DNA of 64,000 nt from Sphingobacterium spiritivorum (GTDB lineage Bacteria; Bacteroidota; Bacteroidia; Sphingobacteriales; Sphingobacteriaceae). Location of the stretch: the NCBI RefSeq assembly GCF_016725325.1, contig NZ_CP068083.1:1302001-1366000 (forward strand), given 5' to 3'. The position numbers were made by a program, and so were the translations under genes. The notes under the pieces are model-generated. The model was not told the origin of the DNA. It worked only from the letters and a program-made list of their open reading frames with translations, and made no database searches. Below are positions 17,862 to 26,818 of the stretch, piece by piece; the stretch's first letter is position 1, and each line of letters starts with the position of its first letter.

Positions 17862-18500
17862 TTATGGATACACTATCCGGAGTGTGGCAGATTTACCTTC
17901 CCATTTAGGACCATTTTCCAGTAATGCCTTTGAGCTGTTTGCGATCTGATCATTATCAGCCTTTTCTATTCGGATGTTAAAGGGTTTGCCCTTTCCATCT
18001 ATCTCAAAAGAAACAGTTACACTTCCACCCACTTCTAAATTGGGGTTATTTTTCTGTATATAATTATCCAGTTTTTTCCAGCCTCCTGCCGGTACAGCTT
18101 CTCCCCCACTCATGATAGGTTCGACTTCAATACTATATTCTCCTGCACTTAACTCTACATCTACTGTACGTGATTGCTTTTGAACCATATAATTCTTCAT
18201 CCACAAGAAGACCAGTGATACCACGAACAATACAGCTGCCGCAGAAGCAATAGAAAGTCTCTGCCAACCGAAAAAACGAACTCCTTTTTCCTGATGTTGC
18301 TCCGCCACCCGCTTATTCAGTCGTTGTTGCAACAGACTCAGCTTTCCGATATCTACCTTATTCTGCATACGGTATCCATCGATCGCATCCTGCAGGAACG
18401 GATCTTCCAGTGCTTCACGTTCCAGTTGAAACATCTCATCCTTGCTCATCAAACCATTGATGTAGTTGTGAATACGTGATAGTTGATAATTATTTTCCAT
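17862..18500 (-). CDS. Membrane anti-sigma-like protein with TonB-type C terminus
   Basis: A 212-residue protein starting at the ATG at 18500, directly after the sigma-factor stop (one base between). The cytoplasmic N terminus (SRIHNYINGLMSKDEMFQLE, then DPFLQDAIDGYR) is the pattern I associate with Bacteroidota anti-sigma/energy-transducer proteins. One membrane helix (about residues 80-100) follows. The periplasmic part ends in a TonB-C-like module (GGSVTVSFEIDGKGKPFNIRI and GPKWEGK). It likely holds the sigma factor at the membrane and releases it on a periplasmic signal. The inference rests on domain order and gene coupling. Confidence 0.83.
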   Translation of the reverse strand: MENNYQLSRIHNYINGLMSKDEMFQLEREALEDPFLQDAIDGYRMQNKVDIGKLSLLQQRLNKRVAEQHQEKGVRFFGWQRLSIASAAAVLFVVSLVFLWMKNYMVQKQSRTVDVELSAGEYSIEVEPIMSGGEAVPAGGWKKLDNYIQKNNPNLEVGGSVTVSFEIDGKGKPFNIRIEKADNDQIANSSKALLENGPKWEGKSATLRIVYP

Positions 18501-18501
18501 T

Positions 18502-19038
18502 TTACTTCTTCTCCATACATATTTTAAGGTTGCGTTTTCCATTCTGAATGTAGCTTTTCACCTTATTCATATCATACCCGGTTTCTTCTACGATATCCTT
18601 ATAACACTTTTGTTCCAGATAAAATAACCGTACACAACGCTCCTGCTCCGGATTAAGGGTTAACATACAGCTTTCCAGTTTTTCAAAATGTGCTTCATCC
18701 CATAACTGGTCAGAACTGTTATCTAACAAATGTTCACTCTCTGCGAGATGATCCTCAATGTCCACCTGCTGCACACGTTTATCTTTACGAAGTTGCATCA
18801 GGCAATAGTTCCGTGAAAACGTGTATAACCAGCTTTTGAAGTTATCCACCTGATGAATTCTCAATTTATCAATCAGCTCTTCAAATATTTGCATCACTGC
18901 ATCCTGACTACGATCTGCATCATTCAGGTATTTAAAGCAAACACCATATAAAAGCGACATATAAGGAGCATATAACTTGCCCAATACATCCAGTTCACCG
19001 CTGGCACGATATTGTTGTAAAAGTTCCCTTTCTGTCAT
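18502..19038 (-). CDS. ECF-type RNA polymerase sigma factor
   Basis: A 178-residue sigma-70 family protein. Region 2 is visible as GVCFKYLNDADRSQDAVMQI and KSWLYTFSRNYCLMQLRKD. Region 4 is NPEQERCVRLFYLEQKCYKD, then IVEETGYDMNKVKSYIQNGKRNL. It is the first gene of a two-gene sigma/anti-sigma operon (TAAAATG junction). An AT-rich inverted repeat lies upstream at 19080-19106 and could hold a regulatory site. Confidence 0.92.
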   Translation of the reverse strand: MTERELLQQYRASGELDVLGKLYAPYMSLLYGVCFKYLNDADRSQDAVMQIFEELIDKLRIHQVDNFKSWLYTFSRNYCLMQLRKDKRVQQVDIEDHLAESEHLLDNSSDQLWDEAHFEKLESCMLTLNPEQERCVRLFYLEQKCYKDIVEETGYDMNKVKSYIQNGKRNLKICMEKK

Positions 19039-19079
19039 AAATAAATTATTCCTTCACTGATATTGATGCTTTAAGTTAC

Positions 19080-19106
19080 ATTTTTCCATATAAAAAATGG
19101 AAAAAT
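19080..19106. repeat. AT-rich inverted repeat upstream of the sigma gene
   Basis: ATTTTTCCAT and its complement with a 7-nt spacer lie in the 88-nt gap between the end of the YeiH gene and the sigma-factor start. It could be a weak terminator for the transporter or an operator. There is no clean T-rich tail after the stem. Confidence 0.45.
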
Positions 19107-19126
19107 AACAGATTACTAATCCTGAT

Positions 19127-20380
19127 TTACCGGAATAACACTAAAGCAATTAAGAGTGTAACTATAACATTGAAAGTCTGTGCAATCAGAAATGCGTAAA
19201 GTGGTTTTTTATTATCCTGTTTAAAAAGATCTTTAAAGTTGGTTTCTAAACCTATAGAGGTAAAAGCCAGAGCAAACCATAATCCCTGAAGACTTTTTAA
19301 ACTTCCTTTTACAGCATCCACTTTTTCCGGTGAGATGACAAAAGAGAAAAGTAAGGATGCAAAAATAAAACCGATTACAAATTTGGGAAATCTCTCCCAA
19401 ATAACTTTTAAAGTAGGCTTTTCCTGTTTTGTCTCTTCATTGACTGATTTGGAATAGCTCCAGTAAATACTGATTGCAAAAGCAGCAATCCCCAGCAATA
19501 CATTCTGTGAAAACTTAACGATGGTACTTATTTTCAAAGCTTCCTCTCCGACCAGTGATCCGGATGCAACCACAGCACCCGTCGTATCGATACTTCCGCC
19601 AAGCCATGCTCCGGTTACTTCCTGTGAAAGTCCCATCCAGCTGGCCATATAGGGCATAAAAATCATCATCGGTATAGCCGTGATCAATACTAATGAGATG
19701 ACATAAGATAGTTTCTTACTGTCTCCTTTAATCGCTCCGGATGTGGCAATCGCTGCTGAAACACCACAAATAGAAACGGCACTGGAGATCATCAGAGACA
19801 TTTCATTATCTATTTTTAACTTTTTACACAACCAAAACGCAAAGTACCACACGGAAAGAACAACAACAAGAGCCTGTATTAATCCCAAAGAGCCTGCTTT
19901 GAGGATATCACCAAAGATGACAGTAGTTCCCAGCAATACCAGGCCTATCTTCACATACAACTCTGTGCTTAATGCTTCTTTAAACCACTGCGGTAACTTA
20001 AAGAAATTACTGATCACCAGCCCTATCACTAAACTAAAGATGACGGCTTCCAGATTATAATCCTTGACAACAGCATTACCTGCAGCAATTAGCGCGAATA
20101 CAGTCAATACAAATACAACGGGAAATACAGTTAACAATGCTTTTAAAGGTTTAGACAGTAATACTGCTCCAACAATTGCAGTTCCGTAAACAGCGGCAAA
20201 CTGAAATATTATGGCCATAATATTTTCAGAATTCAGGACATTATGCTGAAGGGATGGCAGGTCTGACCAGGAAAATTTCGGAGTTGGAATAATAATCCCT
20301 GATAATGCTAAAGCAATGATTCCCAGGCCTAAAATAACCACTACCCAGTCTTCTGAAAATTGAATTTTTTGATTGTCCAT
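19127..20380 (-). CDS. YeiH family putative sulfate exporter
   Basis: A 417-residue inner-membrane protein with about ten or more helices. Family features include the repeated helix pairs around AVIFSLVIGLVISNFFKLPQ, MMISSAVSICGVSAAIATSG, and LGGSIDTTGAVVASGSLVG (conserved SIDTTGAV segment), plus the terminal LQGLWFALAFTSIGLETNF. YeiH/UPF0324 proteins are called sulfate exporters mainly by annotation; the transport substrate is not proven. A TAACTTTG box on the minus strand (20481-20488) is a plausible promoter, giving a leader of about 95 nt. Confidence 0.9.
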   Translation of the reverse strand: MDNQKIQFSEDWVVVILGLGIIALALSGIIIPTPKFSWSDLPSLQHNVLNSENIMAIIFQFAAVYGTAIVGAVLLSKPLKALLTVFPVVFVLTVFALIAAGNAVVKDYNLEAVIFSLVIGLVISNFFKLPQWFKEALSTELYVKIGLVLLGTTVIFGDILKAGSLGLIQALVVVLSVWYFAFWLCKKLKIDNEMSLMISSAVSICGVSAAIATSGAIKGDSKKLSYVISLVLITAIPMMIFMPYMASWMGLSQEVTGAWLGGSIDTTGAVVASGSLVGEEALKISTIVKFSQNVLLGIAAFAISIYWSYSKSVNEETKQEKPTLKVIWERFPKFVIGFIFASLLFSFVISPEKVDAVKGSLKSLQGLWFALAFTSIGLETNFKDLFKQDNKKPLYAFLIAQTFNVIVTLLIALVLFR

Positions 20381-20719
20381 AATTTTGAGGTTGATTAATT
20401 TGTGACCGGCAGATTGATGAATAGATACTGCCGAATCTAAAAATAACGAATCACAAAAGTAATCTTTTTTACAGTAGACGCAAAGTTACCTGTATGCTCT
20501 TTCGCATTTATTAAAGTATGTAAACAGGAAGTTACAATTCATTTAAACTTATGTTACCATTCCTTTGGAAGGATAATCAAATCAAAACTCAACAGCCTTT
20601 AACGAAGCAGGATAGTTCAGGTCAGTCATCTCACAATTAATGGTAAGATTTGTAAAAGAGTCTCCTTTCTACCGGGATATCTCTGAAAATTAACCAATTG
20701 TAAAACTCAAACATCTGAT
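20381..20719. other. Divergent intergenic region, 339 nt
   Basis: It lies between the YeiH transporter (minus) and the T9SS cargo gene (plus). I see no ORF of note, tRNA or RNA motif. A minus-strand TAACTTTG box at 20481-20488 can serve the transporter. I find no confident promoter for the plus-strand gene; the DNA is AT-rich and holds only short scattered dyads. Confidence 0.5.
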
Positions 20720-23700
20720 ATGAAAAGAAAGTATATTCTTTGCATGTTGTTCTGTCTGCTATTTTCGCTCGAAAACATACAGAACAGTTTAGCACAAACA
20801 TTAGCATTTCCCGGAGCAGAAGGTTTCGGCCGATATGCTACTGGAGCACGGGGATACAGTTCCCGATCGGTATATTTTGTAACCAATCTTAATGACAGTG
20901 GTCCCGGCTCCTTCAGAGATGCCGTAAGTCAACCCGGCAGATTTATCATCTTCAAAGTTAGCGGCATCATCACCCTCAGCAGCAAAATTCAGGTTGCAGC
21001 CAACACCACCATTGCAGGCCAGACCGCTCCCGGTGATGGAGTAGTATTGTACGGCCGTGGCGTTTCATTTAGCGGAGCATCCAATACGATTAGCCGTCAT
21101 CTTCGTATACGATTGGGGGTGAATGGAGGAGCCGGAAAAAATGATGACGCCTCCGGTATTGCAAACGGAACGAATATTATACTTGATCATATGTCCTTTT
21201 CCTGGGGGCTGGATGAAGTGTTTTCGATCAACTGGGATAATAAAGGCAGTGAACCGGATAACATTACCATACAAAACTCTATTATCGGACAGGGACTGCA
21301 CCGGCACAATCATTCTGCAGGCGGACTGATTCAGACAGGTGGAAAAATCAGTATTCTGAAATCGCTCTATATGAGTAACAAAACCAGAAATCCTAAAGTA
21401 AAAGGCATAAATGAGTTTGTCAACAATGTTGTTTACAATTTTGGTAATGCGAACACAACTTATGCCGATCACAGTATCTCGGCAGATGCTTATATCCTTG
21501 GGGGAGAATCTTCCGGAGAATCCAATGTAACCCTGTTAAACAATTACTTTATTGCCGGTCCGGCAACTCCACAATCTAAATCAACCCCATTTTCCAGAGG
21601 AAACGGTAATTTCAACCTGTATCAACGTGGCAACTACTATGACCGCAATTATGATGGTGTACTGAATGGCACGGAGATACAAGCCAACAGCACCTGGTAT
21701 CCTGGAATTGAACCTGAAAATTTTAAAAATGCAGCGGATTATTCCAGCTACCCAACCATAGCACCCGGGATGTCTGCCTCCGAAGCTTATCAATGGATCA
21801 TCTCAAACGTGGGTGCCACCTTCCCCAATCGGGATCAGGTAGATGCAGGTATGATCGCAGACCTGATGAGTATCGGAAAATCAGGACAATACATGTACCG
21901 TGAAACAGATAACGGATTAAGCAACGGAGGTTTGGGAGACTTTTACCCTTCCCAGCTTTCTGCAGACACGGATAATGACGGGATTCCGGACGAATGGGAA
22001 GAAAGGCTGGGGCTCAATAAGAATGATCCCTCAGATGCTTTAAAGGAAAGCAATGCTCATGCTCCCTATCTTAATATTGAGGTATATATCAATATGCTCA
22101 CAGATGAGCAGCCCACTGATTTCGTAAAGCCTCCAAAAAACATAAAAGCAACAAGTCTCTCTTACGATGAAACACCCGCACGAAGTGTCGTTACTCTATC
22201 CTGGGAGAATAATTCGACTGACGTAAAAACCCGGATTGAAAGATCTGCTGATGCGACACAATGGACTCTGGTGACTACCACAGACATCAATAAAACAACT
22301 TTTACCGAGGATAACCTCAAGCCTAACACCCTTTACTACTATCGGTTAAAATCAATTCACGATCAGGAAGAATCAGTATTCAGCACGGCTTTATCTCACC
22401 GTACAACAGCCATACCTACTGCTCCTGTTCCTGCTGCGCAACCTTCTCCGGCTCATTTATATAACCATGTTATTCTGAATGAAAGTGCTATAACTCTTTC
22501 CTGGGCAGGAAGTAGCAATACTAAAACTTACGCAGTGTATTTCGGAAAAGATGCCGGTAATCTTGTCTTAAAACAGGAAATAGCTTACAGCTCAACACCT
22601 GTCATTGTTATATCCGATTTGGAAAATAACACTTCCTATTACTGGCGGATAGATGCCATTAATGACAAAGGAATTACAACCGGCGAAGTCTGGACATTCA
22701 AGACGGAACAGCTCTTTCCAAAAATGCTTGTCGGACACTGGAATTTTGACGAGACAACAGAAGATCTGGAAACAACCTTACTTGATCAGTCATCATTTGC
22801 TAATCATGGTGAGCTGTCTCGCACTTCAGACTTAGGAATCTCACTACGTACAGAAGGCGTACACAATGGAGCCCTTGATCTGAAGAAAGCCGACCCCTCT
22901 ACCTATTCTGCCAGTATACCTCACAAGGATCATTTATACCTTAATAACTCTTCCTTCACCATTACCTTCTGGATGAAAGCTGCTCAAGAGGATCGTCCGA
23001 CTGGTACGAATAGCTCCTATATATTATGCAAAGGATCAATTACCAAAAATACGACTACTGGCGCTACCGGAAATCGTTTTAATATAGAAGTAAAAGACGA
23101 AAATTTTAGGTTTGCCATTGATAATGACAACCTCGGAAAGGATGAAATCACTGCAAAAACTTCAGATTTCTACACCGGACAATGGACACATGTAACCGTA
23201 ATCCGCGATACAGAAAACAAAAAAATCAAGCTGTTCCGCAATGGAAAACTGAGTGTGGAGGCCACGATCAGTAAAGCGACTAACGGTATAGGTGAATTAT
23301 CAGATCTGATTATCGGAAATATAGGTGAACTGGAATTTTTAAAACAGAACAATCTCAATTCTGCACCTTATTTCGGCAAACTGGATGAGTTGAAAATCTA
23401 CAATTATGCATTAGCAGACTCAGCGATTCAAAGGGACTATCTGGAGCATGTCGGACTGTTAGCTGCACATACTCCTTTTCCGGCAGATAAAGGTATTTCT
23501 TCAAGGGGAGATCAGACAGCTGTCAGTTGGTCAGGAGGGGAAAATACAACTTCTTTTGATATTTACTTTGGTACATCTGCAGATCAGCTTCATAAAGCTG
23601 CATCCTTACCAGCAACAGAAAAGCACTTTACCTTCAGATTACTTGATCCGGGCACTGTCTATTACTGGAAAGTCATTGTTCAGAACAATGGAGTCAGCAA

Positions 23701-25855
23701 GGAAAGCCCTGTCTGGAGTTTTACAGCTAATCCGAATAAGCGTGAATTAGTAGGTTATTATTCTTTTGATGATCAACAGGCCGTCGGATACGATTACAGC
23801 AAATATGCTAATCACGGTACAGCTCGATCCTTCAGTGCCTCTCCATTTCTGGCGGCGGGGAAAAGTAATGGTGCTGTTGAATTTAAAACAGCCAACGGGA
23901 CAACTGCAACTAAAGCAATCGTTATACCTCCAAGAGACCAAAACAAATTTGACTACAACTCCTTCAGCATATCCCTTTGGATGAAAGGCAGCAGCAATAC
24001 CTATACCACATCAGCAACCAATGCTTACCTGATACAAAAAGGTACATTTTCAGGAGTAGGAAGATGGTATGGTATTCAATTAAACAATAATGGCAATCTT
24101 GTTTTTGCCATTGATGACGATTCCAGTGTCAGCGGACGTGGTAAAAACGAAGTGACCACCGGAATAGCAGCCAACAATTTATTTAATAATCAATGGCATC
24201 ATATTGTTGCTGTACGTGATGTGGAAAATGCTAAAATATCCCTTTACATTGACGGCAAATTTATCAAGACTGCTTCTGCGCTGGCACAAAATATAGGACA
24301 GGATAATGTAGACCTCCTTATCGGCAATTCTGCCGAAAATAAAATATACAGAGATCAACTGGATGAAGTAAAACTCTATAACTATGCTTTGTCTGACGAA
24401 GATATTTCTCAGCTGTATGCGACCGGTATTCCTGTAGCTCCGCCGGTATTGGTTAGTCCTGCGCAAGATGCGACATCCCAGAGTGCGCTTAATCCTGTCT
24501 TTAAATGGTTAAGTGACGAAGAAACATACAGCGTTTCCCTTGGTAAATCAACGGATGAATGGGTCAAAATTGCAGATCAAATCAGACCAGATACATTTGC
24601 ACTTCCTGAAGAACTGGAATACATTCAGACTTATTACTGGAAGGTAGAAGCATTCCGGGATACAGAAAAAGCTTCCAGCACTATTGGCAATTTTACTACT
24701 GAAGAGTTACCTCTCCCCATTGTACAGGTCGTTCCGGTAGCTGTAAATGAAGGAAGTCCAAAAGGGAAGCTCCTTACCAGATTGCAGGCTACGAATCCGT
24801 TGAATGGTCCTTTAAAAAACTGGAAACTGCTTAAAACAGATGATCCCAATCATAATGGTATTCCGGCTATAGAACTGGATGCAGGCTCAGGTGAAGTACG
24901 TATTCTGGATTCTGCAGATTTTAGCTACAACCTCACCCAGAGTATTAAATTTACCGCAACAGTAGACAATGATCGCAAGACCAGTAAAGAAACTGAATTT
25001 GCCATAGGTATCAATTTTGTCAATCAGGCCCCTACATTTCAAAATATCGCTGACCTGACGTATTGCAACAGCGGACAAGAACACGAGGTACTGATTAACG
25101 GAATTTCTCCGGGAAAAGAAGCCAGTCAGCAGACAACACTATCCATTCAGGCAGATCAGGCAGATCTCTTTGATGAGTTGCAGATACTTCAAACGGCTTC
25201 TTCTACAGGAACTATCAGAATTATACTGAAAGAGACATATGCAGGTACAACCCGCATCAATGTCACCGTCAAAGATAACGGAGGAACAGACAATGGCGGC
25301 ACAGACTCTTACACACAAAGTTTCAACATTACAGCTACTTCTCCTCCTGAGTTAGCAATTGCATACGATAATAACAGACCTCTGCTTGAGGATAAACCTG
25401 TAACGCTCCATGTAGTAAATCCATCTGCTGATTACAGTTATGAATGGTTTGCAAATGAGAGCTCTGTAGGTTCAGGAAACAGTATAACCATAAATGCCGG
25501 CAGAGGAGTCCGCTACAAAGTAACCGGTAAATCTTCGGGTGGTTGTATTTCCACAGCATCATTACAATTAGAACTGATCGAAGCGACCTATCAGCTGAAG
25601 GTTAATAATATTATAACACCGAATAATGATGGGATCAATGATTACTGGCTGATCAAGAATATCGAAGCTGATCCTGAAAATGAAGTATATGTATATAATC
25701 AAAATGGAAGGTTAGTGTTTTCTGCCCGGGATTATAAAAATGACTGGTTAGGAATATCCAATTCGAGCACTCTTCCGAACGGTACCTACATGTATAAGGT
25801 CATTTTCAATAAAAAAGAATATACTGGCTATTTAGATATCGTAAACCCTCAATAA
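20720..25855 (+). CDS. Very large secreted pectate-lyase-like protein with LamG domains and T9SS type B sorting domain
   Basis: A 1711-residue secreted protein. Order: signal peptide (to about 26); a parallel beta-helix pectate-lyase-like domain (about 27-400: AFPGAEGFGRYATGARG, NLNDSGPGSFRDAVS, FVNNVVYNFG); a Ca-type Asp-rich linker (DTDNDGIPDEWEE, about 415-430); FN3 domains (about 470-570 and 590-665); a LamG/concanavalin-like domain (about 670-880); another FN3-like stretch; a second LamG (about 1010-1190); further Ig/FN3/cadherin-like repeats; a C-terminal gliding-motility CHU_C sorting domain (about 1600-1711: IITPNNDGINDYW, VYNQNGRLVF, GTYMYKVIF). It is likely exported by the type IX system and kept on the surface or released. 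The target is a plant or algal-type polysaccharide at a guess; specificity is not visible. Confidence 0.9.
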   Translation: MKRKYILCMLFCLLFSLENIQNSLAQTLAFPGAEGFGRYATGARGYSSRSVYFVTNLNDSGPGSFRDAVSQPGRFIIFKVSGIITLSSKIQVAANTTIAGQTAPGDGVVLYGRGVSFSGASNTISRHLRIRLGVNGGAGKNDDASGIANGTNIILDHMSFSWGLDEVFSINWDNKGSEPDNITIQNSIIGQGLHRHNHSAGGLIQTGGKISILKSLYMSNKTRNPKVKGINEFVNNVVYNFGNANTTYADHSISADAYILGGESSGESNVTLLNNYFIAGPATPQSKSTPFSRGNGNFNLYQRGNYYDRNYDGVLNGTEIQANSTWYPGIEPENFKNAADYSSYPTIAPGMSASEAYQWIISNVGATFPNRDQVDAGMIADLMSIGKSGQYMYRETDNGLSNGGLGDFYPSQLSADTDNDGIPDEWEERLGLNKNDPSDALKESNAHAPYLNIEVYINMLTDEQPTDFVKPPKNIKATSLSYDETPARSVVTLSWENNSTDVKTRIERSADATQWTLVTTTDINKTTFTEDNLKPNTLYYYRLKSIHDQEESVFSTALSHRTTAIPTAPVPAAQPSPAHLYNHVILNESAITLSWAGSSNTKTYAVYFGKDAGNLVLKQEIAYSSTPVIVISDLENNTSYYWRIDAINDKGITTGEVWTFKTEQLFPKMLVGHWNFDETTEDLETTLLDQSSFANHGELSRTSDLGISLRTEGVHNGALDLKKADPSTYSASIPHKDHLYLNNSSFTITFWMKAAQEDRPTGTNSSYILCKGSITKNTTTGATGNRFNIEVKDENFRFAIDNDNLGKDEITAKTSDFYTGQWTHVTVIRDTENKKIKLFRNGKLSVEATISKATNGIGELSDLIIGNIGELEFLKQNNLNSAPYFGKLDELKIYNYALADSAIQRDYLEHVGLLAAHTPFPADKGISSRGDQTAVSWSGGENTTSFDIYFGTSADQLHKAASLPATEKHFTFRLLDPGTVYYWKVIVQNNGVSKESPVWSFTANPNKRELVGYYSFDDQQAVGYDYSKYANHGTARSFSASPFLAAGKSNGAVEFKTANGTTATKAIVIPPRDQNKFDYNSFSISLWMKGSSNTYTTSATNAYLIQKGTFSGVGRWYGIQLNNNGNLVFAIDDDSSVSGRGKNEVTTGIAANNLFNNQWHHIVAVRDVENAKISLYIDGKFIKTASALAQNIGQDNVDLLIGNSAENKIYRDQLDEVKLYNYALSDEDISQLYATGIPVAPPVLVSPAQDATSQSALNPVFKWLSDEETYSVSLGKSTDEWVKIADQIRPDTFALPEELEYIQTYYWKVEAFRDTEKASSTIGNFTTEELPLPIVQVVPVAVNEGSPKGKLLTRLQATNPLNGPLKNWKLLKTDDPNHNGIPAIELDAGSGEVRILDSADFSYNLTQSIKFTATVDNDRKTSKETEFAIGINFVNQAPTFQNIADLTYCNSGQEHEVLINGISPGKEASQQTTLSIQADQADLFDELQILQTASSTGTIRIILKETYAGTTRINVTVKDNGGTDNGGTDSYTQSFNITATSPPELAIAYDNNRPLLEDKPVTLHVVNPSADYSYEWFANESSVGSGNSITINAGRGVRYKVTGKSSGGCISTASLQLELIEATYQLKVNNIITPNNDGINDYWLIKNIEADPENEVYVYNQNGRLVFSARDYKNDWLGISNSSTLPNGTYMYKVIFNKKEYTGYLDIVNPQ

Positions 25856-25863
25856 CCTTTATT

Positions 25864-26742
25864 ATGAACACATATCAAATCAACAGGCCTATCATTTCCT
25901 GTTATTTAACCTTCATCATACTCTTATCTTCATCTGTAGCATTTGCACAACAAGTACCTTTAGCTTCGGGATTTTTTACAGATAAATACCTGCAAAACTC
26001 AGCTAAGTATGGTATTTCTGCTGAAAACTCGTTGCTCTTGGGAATCCGCAATAATGTTGCAAACAACCATGCAAACCAAAATGAGCAATTAATAAATTTA
26101 AACCTGAACCGTAATACACATGGTTTTGGTGCAGGAATTCATAATATAAATTCCGGATCATTCAAACATACCAGTTTACAGGCTTCTTATGCTCATCATT
26201 TACTATTTGATAATCCGGGGTATATGCTGAGTCTGGGGACTTCACTAAGTTATACAAGTGAAAATATCGATCTCAAAAAGATTGAGGGGGAGACCAACGA
26301 CCCCACACTATTGGATTTTAACAGAAGAACCAATAAACTGGATCTGGATCTCGGTGTTGCGTATAGCGTTTCAGATTTTGATATACAGCTCTCTGTCAAT
26401 AACATTCTGGCAAAGAAGACCACTTATTTTCTGGTTAATAAAAGCAGAATCTTTAGTAGTGTCAGCTACGCAATAGAAACAGCAAGTCATCTTCGGTTTT
26501 CTCCTCAGGTATCTTACCGGAAATTATTAAATGACAATGATGTTCTTGATCTGGGTGGAGCCGTTGCTTTCAATCCAAACTTTCAGCTGTTTGCACTCTA
26601 CCACAGCAATCAGAACATAACAACAGGAATGAATCTGAACGTTAAGAAGTTTAAGTTTAATTTTGCTTATCTGAAAGGTACATCTGGAATTCAGAGAAAT
26701 ACCGCAGAATGCCTGGAATTTGCCTTAGGTTACCGATGGTAA
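25864..26742 (+). CDS. PorP/SprF family type IX secretion partner
   Basis: A 292-residue protein with a signal peptide (to FAQQ, about residue 29) and an amphipathic-strand pattern ending in aromatic FALGYRW, as expected of an outer-membrane beta barrel. PorP/SprF signature segments are PLASGFFTDKYLQNSA near the N terminus, GAGIHNINSG, and ASYAHHLL. Such proteins are encoded next to type B (CHU_C) cargo and help secrete or anchor it. The gene begins 8 nt after the cargo gene, which supports a cargo-partner pair. Confidence 0.88.
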   Translation: MNTYQINRPIISCYLTFIILLSSSVAFAQQVPLASGFFTDKYLQNSAKYGISAENSLLLGIRNNVANNHANQNEQLINLNLNRNTHGFGAGIHNINSGSFKHTSLQASYAHHLLFDNPGYMLSLGTSLSYTSENIDLKKIEGETNDPTLLDFNRRTNKLDLDLGVAYSVSDFDIQLSVNNILAKKTTYFLVNKSRIFSSVSYAIETASHLRFSPQVSYRKLLNDNDVLDLGGAVAFNPNFQLFALYHSNQNITTGMNLNVKKFKFNFAYLKGTSGIQRNTAECLEFALGYRW

Positions 26743-26768
26743 TGTCCGGTTTATACTGAATCATAAAA

Positions 26769-26796
26769 AAGCCAGCGTGTTTATACACGCTGGCTT
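26769..26796. terminator. Bidirectional terminator
   Basis: AAGCCAGCGTGT, loop TTAT, and its exact complement. On the minus strand it is followed by TTTTTTA and ends the beta-oxidation transcript; it can also stop the PorP/SprF transcript. Confidence 0.9.
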
Positions 26797-26818
26797 AACA
26801 ACCTAAAACAATAAAAGA

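Noticed and set aside
22700..24400. Similar LamG segments in the giant lyase taken as a DNA repeat
   Set aside because: Similarity is at protein level only; the DNA of the two segments is well diverged, so no recent tandem repeat is claimed.
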